A stretch of DNA of 7,569 nt from Caldifarciminota bacterium (GTDB taxonomy: Bacteria > Hydrothermota > Hydrothermia > B15-G9 > WFZT01): contig JALSOD010000267.1 of assembly GCA_026986655.1 (NCBI GenBank), positions 1-7,569 on the forward strand, given 5' to 3'. Below are positions 1 through 6,797 of this stretch, in pieces; position 1 is the stretch's first letter, and each line of letters begins with the position of its first letter. The notes below the pieces were generated by a model that saw only the letters and a list, made by a program, of their open reading frames with translations, was not told where the DNA came from and did not search any database. The position numbers were made by a program, and so were the translations under genes.

Positions 1-2
1 AC

Positions 3-377
3 ATGGTAGGAGCCTATCTGACTCCTAAAGAAGGAGACTCTGTTTCCTACAGAATCCTTGGGTTTTTTAAACTCACCTTTTATAGGGTGAAAGAATTCGA
101 TGATTTACTTCTTGTGGATGTTAATAGCAGTATTCTACCCGGAAATATCGGGTGGACTGATTATTACGAAGGTCTATTCACCTATCTAAAGAAAATTCCA
201 AGACATGGAATTGTTGTCAGGAAGTTTAAAGTTTCCCCGAATACGTTTGTCCTTGTACTACCACAAAATATTAACCCAAGGGCTATTAGAACAATAAGAG
301 TCCTGGGTTACATTTTAATTTTCCTTGGTATATACTTAATTTACGATCAGACTTTGCGAAGGGTTGTGAGAATATAA
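3..377 (+). CDS. Unrecognised small protein with C-terminal membrane helix (5' end uncertain)
   Basis: I do not recognise this 124-residue protein and assign no function. The frame is open from the first bases of the window, so the ATG at 3 may be an internal methionine of a longer protein; no ribosome binding site can be seen because only two bases precede it. Residues 1-98 are a mixed, mostly beta-prone region with alternating hydrophobic and charged residues. Residues about 99-115 are a continuous hydrophobic stretch (VLGYILIFLGIYLIYD), a good single membrane helix, followed by a short basic tail (RRVVRI). That suggests a tail-anchored protein, or the last helix of a larger membrane protein. 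The stop lies 5 nt before the mutS start, so it is very likely on the same transcript. A hairpin-forming inverted repeat (272-310) lies inside its 3' part. That it is coding rests on the open frame and the tight spacing to mutS. Confidence 0.6.
   Translation: MVGAYLTPKEGDSVSYRILGFFKLTFYRVKEFDDLLLVDVNSSILPGNIGWTDYYEGLFTYLKKIPRHGIVVRKFKVSPNTFVLVLPQNINPRAIRTIRVLGYILIFLGIYLIYDQTLRRVVRI
272..310 (+). other. Inverted repeat / potential RNA hairpin upstream of mutS
   Basis: The left arm 272-284 (TAACCCAAGGGCT) can pair with the right arm 299-310 (AGTCCTGGGTTA). This gives 12 base pairs, one of them a G-U wobble, with a single bulged A at 279 and a 14-nt AT-rich loop (285-298). A T-rich stretch, CATTTTAATTTT, follows at 311-322, which resembles a weak intrinsic terminator or attenuator. 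It lies wholly inside the upstream coding frame, about 70 nt before the mutS start. Pairing was worked out by eye; function is not shown. Confidence 0.4.
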
Positions 378-382
378 ACCCC

Positions 383-2923
383 ATGTCAACTACACCCATT
401 CTTAAGCAGTATAAGAGAATAAAGGCAGAGCACAAGGACGAATTATTACTTTTCAGAATGGGGGACTTCTACGAATTTTTCTATGATGATGCGAAGATAG
501 CCTCCAAAATTCTTGGGATTGCACTCACTTCCAAACCTATGGGTAAAGGAATCAGGGTGCCTCTCGCTGGAATTCCGGTAAAAGCAGCGGACGGGTATAT
601 TTCTAAGCTACTTCAAAAAGGTTATAAAGTGGCGATCTGTGAGCAGGTGGGAGAAAATAACTCTGGTTTGATGGAGCGTAAGGTTGTTGAGATTATAACA
701 CCAGGAACTGTATTTTCTCCCACTCTTCTTGAAGACAAATCTCATAACTATATTGCTGCGATCTATAGAACTGAGAATCGTGCTGGTGTTGCTTATTGCG
801 ATATAACTACAGGTGATTTTTTCGCATTTGAAGATGACCTTGAAAGGGCTTTGACCGAACTTGAAAGAATTGGAGCCTCTGAATTACTCACTGAAGAAGA
901 GACAGAATTACCCTTCGACAACCTGACTCAACGTGACCCTTATGAATTTGACTACCACAGGGCAAGGGATGAACTTAAAAATTTCTTCGGAATTTCTACC
1001 CTCGACCCGTTTGAGCTTGAGAAAGAAGAACTCGCTGTCAGAGCGGCAGGAGCCCTGGTCTCCTATCTTCTTGAAAAAAAGCCCGGGATGCTGGAACACA
1101 TTAAGGGTATAAAAAAGGTGAGACTGTCCAGCTTCATGTACATAGATCCACAAACGATCAGGAATTTAGAGATAGTTGAGAAAATCAGACCAGAGTCTGA
1201 AGGAATGACACTTTTTGATGTCCTCGATAGATGTCGGACCCCGATGGGCTCCAGGAGGCTGAAAGAATCCCTCCTTTCTCCCTTCCTCTCAAAAGGACAG
1301 ATCCTCAAAAGGCTTTCCCGAATCAACCATCTTGTTATGAATCCAGGTCTGCTTAAGGAGATCCAGAACCTTCTCTCTGACATAACGGATATTGAAAGAC
1401 AACTTGGGCGAATATCAGCAAATAAAACAAATCCCAGGGAGCTTGTGCGTTTTGCGAGTTCTCTCTCTTTCACTCCTAAATTATCCGCTCTACTTGCTGA
1501 ATTCGAGGAATGGAAAGAATTAATAGATTTCCCTGATATTGGAGGAGTCGATAGGGATATTTTAAACACCATAGTGGACGATCCACCGGTCAATTTTAAC
1601 CTTGGAGGGGTTGTAAGAGACGGTGTTAATGAGGAGCTTGATGAACTCAGGGATATAAGTAGACACGGTAAGGATAAGCTTCTCGAACTTGAACAGAGAG
1701 AAAGGATCCGAACCGGGATAGGTAATTTGAGGATTGGTTATAACTCAGTCTTTGGATATTACATAGAAGTAACAAAGTCCAATTTGCACCTTATCCCTGA
1801 CGACTATATTCGCAAACAAACGCTTACAAACTCCGAAAGGTTTATAACAGAGGAGCTGAAGCAGTTAGAAGAAAAGATCCTTGGTGCCGAAGAGCGAGCG
1901 GTAAGACTCGAGAATGAAATTGTGAAACAATTACGGGAAAGGGTTTTAGAGAGGTCATTTGCTATAAAAAACATTGCTGAAAAGGTTGCAGAAATTGATC
2001 TCATAGCTTCTCTTGCAGAAGTGGCGTCAAAAAGAAAGTACGTGATGCCAGAAATTAAGGAGGATGGCCGAATTGAAATAAAAGATGGACGTCACCCTGT
2101 TGTTGAAGCAACCCAGAATTCTGAATCTTTTGTGCCAAATGACACATACATGGACCTTCAGGAGAATCGCATTTTTATCATAACAGGACCCAATATGTCT
2201 GGTAAGTCGACTTATTTACGGCAGGTGGCCCTCATCACAATTATGGCACATATTGGTTCCTTTGTTCCCGCCTCGAGTGCAAAAATTGGTCTTGTGGATA
2301 GAATTTTTTCAAGAATAGGAGCTTCTGACGACCTCGCACGTGGAATTTCAACATTCATGGCCGAAATGATTGAGACAGCCCAGATTCTCCACAATGCCAC
2401 AAGAAGAAGCCTTATCATTCTTGATGAAGTTGGCCGTGGAACCTCAACATTTGATGGTCTTGCTATTGCCTGGGCTGTTGTGGAATACCTTGCTGATTTT
2501 GTGGGAGCAAAAACTCTGTTTGCCACACATTATCATGAGTTATCTATTCTGGGGAGGACATTGAAAGGAGTTAGAAACTACACCATCGCCGTCAAGGAAT
2601 GGGGAGATGAAATCATCTTTTTAAGAAAACTCATTCCCGGGGAGTCCGACAGAAGTTATGGAATTCACGTTGCAAAGCTTGCTGGCATCCCTCCGGTTGT
2701 GATCAAGAGAGCAAAGGAGATTTTGAAAGACCTTGAAAAAGGAAGAAAATCCCTTAAAGTAAAAGCACGAGAGGAAACCTTGCAGTTAGACATTTTTAAA
2801 AAGGAAGAGAGCGAAAAAGAATCTCGCCTCATAGAGATGTTAAAAGGGCTGGATCCTGATTCGCTTTCACCCCGTGAAGCATTAGAATTAATCTACAAAC
2901 TAAAAGAGGAGTTAAGAAAATGA
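383..2923 (+). CDS. mutS: DNA mismatch repair protein MutS
   Basis: MutS binds base mismatches and small loops in newly replicated DNA and uses ATP to recruit MutL. The 846-residue length is normal for full bacterial MutS1. The start is supported by the typical family N-terminus (TPILKQYKRIKAEHKDE) right after the Met. Visible in order: the mismatch-recognition domain with the Phe-x-Glu motif (GDFYE, F29 and E31); connector and lever/clamp regions (about 120-560), including GYNSVFGYYIEVTKSN near 448-465; the conserved GRHPVVE (569-575); Walker A GPNMSGKST (602-610); the signature region ISTFMAEM (655-662); Walker B LIILDEVGRG (677-686, D681/E682); and the ATHYHEL switch (714-720). QLDIF at 801-805 looks like a sliding-clamp binding motif, and the tail (about 818-846) has the LDPDSLSPREALE sequence of the C-terminal oligomerisation helices. 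There is no clear Shine-Dalgarno sequence before the ATG; the upstream gene stops 5 nt earlier, so coupling is likely. No key residue is missing. Confidence 0.97.
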   Translation: MSTTPILKQYKRIKAEHKDELLLFRMGDFYEFFYDDAKIASKILGIALTSKPMGKGIRVPLAGIPVKAADGYISKLLQKGYKVAICEQVGENNSGLMERKVVEIITPGTVFSPTLLEDKSHNYIAAIYRTENRAGVAYCDITTGDFFAFEDDLERALTELERIGASELLTEEETELPFDNLTQRDPYEFDYHRARDELKNFFGISTLDPFELEKEELAVRAAGALVSYLLEKKPGMLEHIKGIKKVRLSSFMYIDPQTIRNLEIVEKIRPESEGMTLFDVLDRCRTPMGSRRLKESLLSPFLSKGQILKRLSRINHLVMNPGLLKEIQNLLSDITDIERQLGRISANKTNPRELVRFASSLSFTPKLSALLAEFEEWKELIDFPDIGGVDRDILNTIVDDPPVNFNLGGVVRDGVNEELDELRDISRHGKDKLLELEQRERIRTGIGNLRIGYNSVFGYYIEVTKSNLHLIPDDYIRKQTLTNSERFITEELKQLEEKILGAEERAVRLENEIVKQLRERVLERSFAIKNIAEKVAEIDLIASLAEVASKRKYVMPEIKEDGRIEIKDGRHPVVEATQNSESFVPNDTYMDLQENRIFIITGPNMSGKSTYLRQVALITIMAHIGSFVPASSAKIGLVDRIFSRIGASDDLARGISTFMAEMIETAQILHNATRRSLIILDEVGRGTSTFDGLAIAWAVVEYLADFVGAKTLFATHYHELSILGRTLKGVRNYTIAVKEWGDEIIFLRKLIPGESDRSYGIHVAKLAGIPPVVIKRAKEILKDLEKGRKSLKVKAREETLQLDIFKKEESEKESRLIEMLKGLDPDSLSPREALELIYKLKEELRK
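2905..2911 (+). promoter_or_regulatory. Strong ribosome binding site for mreB
   Basis: AGAGGAG lies 8 nt before the mreB ATG at 2920, inside the last codons of mutS. It is the only near-consensus Shine-Dalgarno sequence seen at a gene start in the window, and it fixes the mreB start. Confidence 0.75.
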
Positions 2924-3972
2924 ACGGAATATTTTCAAAACTGTTTAGAGGCTGGGGTAGTGAAGTTGCAGTTGACCTCGGGACTGCACACACGCTGATC
3001 TATGTTAAGGGTAGAGGAATAGTCCTGAGAGAACCATCCGTTGTGGCTGTGGATAAGTCGACAGGCAAGGCCCTTGCAATAGGGGAGGAAGCTAAGAGGA
3101 TGCTCGGAAAGACACCGGGTAACATTCTTGCCAAACGTCCTATGAAAGACGGGGTTATTGCCGATTTTGAACTTGTTCAAGAAATGCTCTATTCCATGCT
3201 TACAAGGGTTTTAAAGAAAAATCTTATCATCCGCCCCAAGGTTCTCATAGCAGTCCCTTCAGGTATTACTGAGGTTGAGAGACGTGCAGTTAAGGATTCA
3301 GCGGAGAATGCAGGTGCGAGAGAGGTTCTCCTCGTCTCTGAGCCAGTTGCAGCTGCAGTTGGCATTGGTTTACCTATAGATGAACCAACCGGCAACATGA
3401 TTGTTGACATTGGTGGTGGAACCACAGAAATTGCAGTGATTGCACTTTCCGGGATTGTAACCAATACTTCTATAAGAGTCGCTGGTGATGAAATGGACGA
3501 AGCTATTACTAACTATGTTCGTGAGAAGTATCGTGTCATTATTGGTGAACAGACAGCTGAAAACGTCAAAAAAGAAATCGGGAACGTTTTCCCTCTCATT
3601 GAAGAAACCAAGATGGAGGTGAAAGGACGTGACCTCGTCTCAGGTAACCCCAAAACAATCGAGATTTCTTCTTCTGAGATCAGAGATGCTTTAAAAAGCC
3701 CCATCAATCAGATAATCGATGCAGTTAAAAACGCTCTCGAAAAAACACCACCAGAGCTCGTTTCCGACATCATTGATAGAGGAATATACCTAACTGGTGG
3801 TGGGTCACTCATAAAGGGACTTGATGAACTTATCAGAGAGGAAACCAATCTGTACGTGAAAACAGTTGATAATCCTCTCGATTGTGTGGCTCTCGGAGCC
3901 GGAAGAATACTTGAAAACCTGGAGAAATATGAGAAGGTGCTTTTAAAACCCCATAAGCTGATTTCTCTTTAA
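2920..3972 (+). CDS. mreB: Rod shape-determining protein MreB (bacterial actin)
   Basis: MreB is an actin-fold ATPase whose membrane-bound filaments guide side-wall peptidoglycan synthesis. The 350 residues match the usual family length. The N-terminus (MNGIFSKLFRGWG) could form the short amphipathic membrane-binding segment. The phosphate-1 motif is DLGTAHTLIYVKG (19-31). REPSVVAVD (37-45) is typical, and SEPVAAAVG (140-148) carries the likely catalytic Glu141. Phosphate-2 is DIGGGTTEIAV (163-173), and the adenosine motif is LTGGGSLIKGLDE (291-303). Two places differ from the common MreB pattern: GTAHT instead of GTANT (21-25), and IGNVFPL instead of IGSAYP/IGSAFPL (220-226). Because the core ATPase motifs are intact, I infer a working filament protein rather than a decayed copy. 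The start overlaps the mutS stop (ATGA) and has a strong ribosome binding site. The stop overlaps the mreC start (TAATG). Confidence 0.97.
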   Translation: MNGIFSKLFRGWGSEVAVDLGTAHTLIYVKGRGIVLREPSVVAVDKSTGKALAIGEEAKRMLGKTPGNILAKRPMKDGVIADFELVQEMLYSMLTRVLKKNLIIRPKVLIAVPSGITEVERRAVKDSAENAGAREVLLVSEPVAAAVGIGLPIDEPTGNMIVDIGGGTTEIAVIALSGIVTNTSIRVAGDEMDEAITNYVREKYRVIIGEQTAENVKKEIGNVFPLIEETKMEVKGRDLVSGNPKTIEISSSEIRDALKSPINQIIDAVKNALEKTPPELVSDIIDRGIYLTGGGSLIKGLDELIREETNLYVKTVDNPLDCVALGAGRILENLEKYEKVLLKPHKLISL

Positions 3973-4682
3973 TGAAAAAAAAGTACCTTATTTACCCACT
4001 CATTTCTTTAATCTTTTTTGTAAAACCAGTGAAGCTATTTCTGCACACTGTTCTGGCTGAGTCTGTCTATATCCCTGTGCTAAAAGCCGAAAAATTTATT
4101 GAAGAAGTTTTCATGATCCACTCTGAATATGAAAGGTTGAATGAACTTCTTTTAATGGCCATGTCTCAGATAGATGAGCAAAATCGTAAAAGGATCTTTT
4201 CAATCTGGCGAGAGGGACTCGATACCTCTTTTGTTCTTGCGCGGGCGCTCTACTTCGATCCATTTGGTCTTGTACAAAAAATTACCCTCGATAAAGGGCT
4301 GAAAGATGGTGTTAAATACGGTATGCCGGTAGTGTACAAGGGAGTTCTTGTGGGAAAAGTATACTATACAAGTTCCAATCTGTCCTTTGTCATGACGATG
4401 TACAACGACAATTTCAGAGTGGGAGTTGTTGATAAAAGAACCGGTATCCTTGGAGTTTACGAAGGCGGAAGTTCTCCCAGGCTCCTTTATGTTCCTGTGT
4501 GGGCAGACGTTGCTAAGGGAGACACACTCGTCACATCAGGGATAGGTATAATCAGGGGCGGAATTTATGTGGGGAGAATCACATCTGTTGAGAAAACCGG
4601 GAAGGAGAACTTCTTCTACAAGATAAAGGTGAAACCCTTCTGGGATTTCTCAAGTTCTGGATTGTTTGGGATAGTCAAATGA
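3972..4682 (+). CDS. mreC: Rod shape-determining protein MreC
   Basis: MreC is a membrane-anchored periplasmic scaffold that binds and activates PBP2 in the elongation complex. The N-terminus is basic (MKKK) followed by a hydrophobic anchor at about 5-28, interrupted by Lys18 and Lys21. A short, probably helical region (about 36-80, rich in Glu, Leu and Met) stands where the coiled coil lies. The beta-domain core is clear: ITLDKGLKDGVKYGMPVV (104-121), GVLVGKV (124-130), NDNFRVGVVDKRTGILGVYEG (145-165), and AKGDTLVTSGIGIIRGGIYVGRI (181-203) with the family's GD..vTSG pattern. At 236 residues it is shorter than many MreC proteins (about 270-370), with the saving in the coiled coil and the C-terminal tail. 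No Shine-Dalgarno sequence precedes the ATG, which shares one base with the mreB stop, so translation probably depends on reinitiation. It overlaps mreD by 4 nt. Confidence 0.92.
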   Translation: MKKKYLIYPLISLIFFVKPVKLFLHTVLAESVYIPVLKAEKFIEEVFMIHSEYERLNELLLMAMSQIDEQNRKRIFSIWREGLDTSFVLARALYFDPFGLVQKITLDKGLKDGVKYGMPVVYKGVLVGKVYYTSSNLSFVMTMYNDNFRVGVVDKRTGILGVYEGGSSPRLLYVPVWADVAKGDTLVTSGIGIIRGGIYVGRITSVEKTGKENFFYKIKVKPFWDFSSSGLFGIVK

Positions 4683-5110
4683 AAACCAAGCAGGTGATAT
4701 TATTGATACTTTTACTTATTTCGTCCGCTATCAGGGCTAAGGTTACCTACATCTGGTTACCTGATCCAGTGCTTGTATTTTTCCTCCCACTTATGCTACA
4801 TCTTGACGAAGGGTACATCGGATCCGTTGCAATTATTTCTGGTATTTTAAGAGACGGCTTATATATCGATATTCCCTGGATTTCGCCCCTACTGTTTTCT
4901 ATATTTGGGGTTGTTATGCTAATTTACAGAAGTTTTGTGAATGTTTCCCTCATTTTGCCAAAAATTCTTTTATTTTCCGTAAGTGTAGTTGTTTATTACA
5001 CAGCCTATCTTTATGTGAACGGGCTGGGGATTTCCTTTATTTACTTCAGAGCTATTTTATTTACCATAATTTTTGCCTTTCTGGTTGAACTATGGCTACA
5101 GAGAAGATAA
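4679..5110 (+). CDS. mreD: Rod shape-determining protein MreD
   Basis: MreD is a small integral membrane protein that works with MreC in the elongation complex. The 143 residues are very hydrophobic, with about six candidate membrane segments (roughly 5-19, 29-41, 46-57, 66-82, 91-111 and 118-138). The family-like signature is the Pro-Asp near the second segment (LPDPVLVF, 27-34), followed by G-x-x-G...G-x-x-x-D in GYIGSVAIISGILRDG (45-60). Sequence conservation in MreD is low, so the call rests on these features plus position directly between mreC and mrdA. The ATG overlaps the mreC stop as ATGA, with a weak GGGA 7 nt upstream. The 3' end overlaps mrdA by 19 nt, consistent with coupled translation. 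The C-terminus is basic (LQRR), which favours a cytoplasmic end. Confidence 0.88.
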   Translation: MKTKQVILLILLLISSAIRAKVTYIWLPDPVLVFFLPLMLHLDEGYIGSVAIISGILRDGLYIDIPWISPLLFSIFGVVMLIYRSFVNVSLILPKILLFSVSVVVYYTAYLYVNGLGISFIYFRAILFTIIFAFLVELWLQRR

Positions 5111-6795
5111 GGATCTCGGTCTTTCTTGCTACGATTTCAATCGTCTTTTTTGTACTTCTTGGAAGACTGTACTATATTCAGATTTCAAAACATCGGGAAT
5201 TTTTGGACAAGGCAGAGAAAAACTTTTTAAAATCGATAAGAATTCCGTACAGAAGGGGACGGATACTTGACAGGAACGGAATCGTTATAGCTGACTGGAA
5301 ACCGGGATTCGCCGTTTATATTCTGAAGAATGGATTGAAGAAAAACGAACTCAAGAATCTCCTCGATATCATCGGATTTAAGACAAATCTTGATAGTCTT
5401 TACAGGAGTCTTGTCAACTATCCTGTGATCAAAGACCTGACCTTTGAAGAGATTGTTAAGTTGGAGGAGGAGAGGGACAAATTTCCTTATTTTGTGGTCG
5501 GAACAATACCTTTGAGATATTACCATTATCCTGTAGTATTGTCTCACATTACAGGCTACACAGGAGAGGTTACGCAAAGCGAAATTTTGAGGGATTCAAC
5601 TCTGAAACTGGGGGAAACAATAGGAAAAAGAGGAGTTGAAAAGTATTACAATAAAATTTTGCGGGGCAAATTCGGGGAAAGATACTTCATGGTTGACGTG
5701 ACTGGACAGTTGATAAAGGAGGATCCTATCCCCCCGGTAAAACCAGTGAACGGAAAGGATTTAAGTTTAACGATTGATGTACCACTCCAGCTTTACATCG
5801 ATTCTCTGATGAAGAAGTACAGCAAAGGGGCAGTTGTTGTGCTAAACGTGAAAACAGGAGGTATACTGGCACTCTATTCAAAGCCCTCTTTTAATGCAAA
5901 CGCCCTTGCACAGGGTATCTCTTTCAAACATTGGCAGAGGTTGATCAGTGATAATGCGAGGCCCCTTCTTGATAGAGCGATTTCAGGACTTTATCCGCCA
6001 GGATCCACATTCAAACCTGTGTCCGCTTTGTTCGCTTTGGATCTTGGAGTTGTGTCAAGGAACACAATTTTCAGTTGTCCGGGATACTACAGGCTGGGAA
6101 GGAGGGTGTGGATGTGCTGGTACAAACCAGGTCACGGGAGTCTCAATCTCACACAGGCTATTCAGAAGTCGTGTGATGTATATTTCTACCAGTTGGGACT
6201 TCGCGTTGGACTCGGAAGATTTCTGAATATGCTTAGAGATTTTAATATCGGTGGTAAAGTCGGAATCGATTTGCCAGGCGAGATTAGTAGTTTTGTCCCT
6301 GATAGTGCATGGTACAGGGCAAGGTATGGAGAGAACGGATTTGGACCAGGAAATGTGCTAAATCTTGTGATTGGACAGGGTGAAATTATGCTCACACCAT
6401 TGAAAATCGCGACCCTAACAGGTCTTATTGCAAATGAAGGTGTTCTGCCTCAACCTCATATTCTCAAATCAATCGAAGGAAAACCTTTTGCTCCGAAAGA
6501 CACACTGAGATGGAGCGTGGATAGTAGTTTATTTAAAATTGTGAAGGAAGGAATGTGGATGGTCGTTAATAAAGAGGGGGGAACTGCCTACGCCTCGCGT
6601 TCTGATAAAGTGGTTTATGCGGGTAAAACCGGAACCTCACAGAATCCCCACGGTAAAGATCATGCACTATTTACAGCCTTTGCTCCCTATGATAACCCCC
6701 AGATTGTTGTCACGGTTGTTGTGGAGCACGGGGAACACGGGAGTCGTGTTGCCCCCATTGCAAAAAAGATAATAGAAAGATACTTCGGTTATTAA
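5092..6795 (+). CDS. mrdA: Penicillin-binding protein 2 (elongation transpeptidase)
   Basis: PBP2 is the class B transpeptidase that cross-links peptidoglycan during rod elongation, working with RodA and MreC. It has 567 residues, slightly shorter than the E. coli protein. A single signal anchor spans about 8-26 (ISVFLATISIVFFVLLGRL), followed by the dimerisation/pedestal region with the usual RGRILDRNG (55-63). HITGYTGEV (152-160) and GKRGVEKYYNKILRG (178-192) are typical PBP2 sequences. The transpeptidase domain has all three motifs: STFK (305-308) with catalytic Ser305, SCD (360-362) as the S-x-N-type motif, and KTG (512-514) in AGKTGTSQNPHG. FSCPGYYRLG and MCWYKPGHG (327-349) carry a Cys pair characteristic of many PBP2 proteins. 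The SCD form is common in this family and does not suggest loss of activity. The start lies within the end of mreD; no good Shine-Dalgarno sequence is seen. rodA does not follow. Confidence 0.96.
   Translation: MATEKIRISVFLATISIVFFVLLGRLYYIQISKHREFLDKAEKNFLKSIRIPYRRGRILDRNGIVIADWKPGFAVYILKNGLKKNELKNLLDIIGFKTNLDSLYRSLVNYPVIKDLTFEEIVKLEEERDKFPYFVVGTIPLRYYHYPVVLSHITGYTGEVTQSEILRDSTLKLGETIGKRGVEKYYNKILRGKFGERYFMVDVTGQLIKEDPIPPVKPVNGKDLSLTIDVPLQLYIDSLMKKYSKGAVVVLNVKTGGILALYSKPSFNANALAQGISFKHWQRLISDNARPLLDRAISGLYPPGSTFKPVSALFALDLGVVSRNTIFSCPGYYRLGRRVWMCWYKPGHGSLNLTQAIQKSCDVYFYQLGLRVGLGRFLNMLRDFNIGGKVGIDLPGEISSFVPDSAWYRARYGENGFGPGNVLNLVIGQGEIMLTPLKIATLTGLIANEGVLPQPHILKSIEGKPFAPKDTLRWSVDSSLFKIVKEGMWMVVNKEGGTAYASRSDKVVYAGKTGTSQNPHGKDHALFTAFAPYDNPQIVVTVVVEHGEHGSRVAPIAKKIIERYFGY
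6730..6755 (+). other. GC-rich hairpin near the convergent gene ends
   Basis: GGGGAACACG (6730-6739) can pair with CGTGTTGCCCC (6745-6755), giving 10 base pairs with one bulged G (6751) and a 5-nt loop (GGAGT). It lies in the last codons of mrdA, encoding EHGEHGSRVAP, about 40 nt before the mrdA stop. No T-run follows on the plus strand, only CATTGC and then an A-run. On the minus strand the T-run precedes the hairpin, so it is not a textbook intrinsic terminator for either transcript. It may slow or stabilise RNA ends, or it may simply reflect the conserved protein sequence. Confidence 0.35.
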
Positions 6796-6797
6796 AT

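Noticed and set aside
1063..1593. Open frame of 176 codons on the minus strand
   Set aside because: It lies entirely within the well-supported mutS frame; its translation is Ser/Arg-rich without recognisable motifs, as expected for an antisense shadow.
2212..2526. Open frame on the minus strand opposite the MutS ATPase domain
   Set aside because: It mirrors highly conserved MutS codons (Walker A to switch region); no independent coding evidence.
3365..3390. Inverted repeat TTGGTT/AACCAA in mreB
   Set aside because: Six AT-leaning base pairs around a 12-nt loop in coding sequence; expected by chance.
5227..5577. Open frame of 116 codons on the minus strand inside mrdA
   Set aside because: mrdA has clear PBP2 features across this span, and the antisense translation shows no family pattern.
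6178..6185. SCD instead of SSN in PBP2 as a sign of inactive enzyme
   Set aside because: SCD at this position is common in PBP2 proteins, and STFK and KTG are intact.
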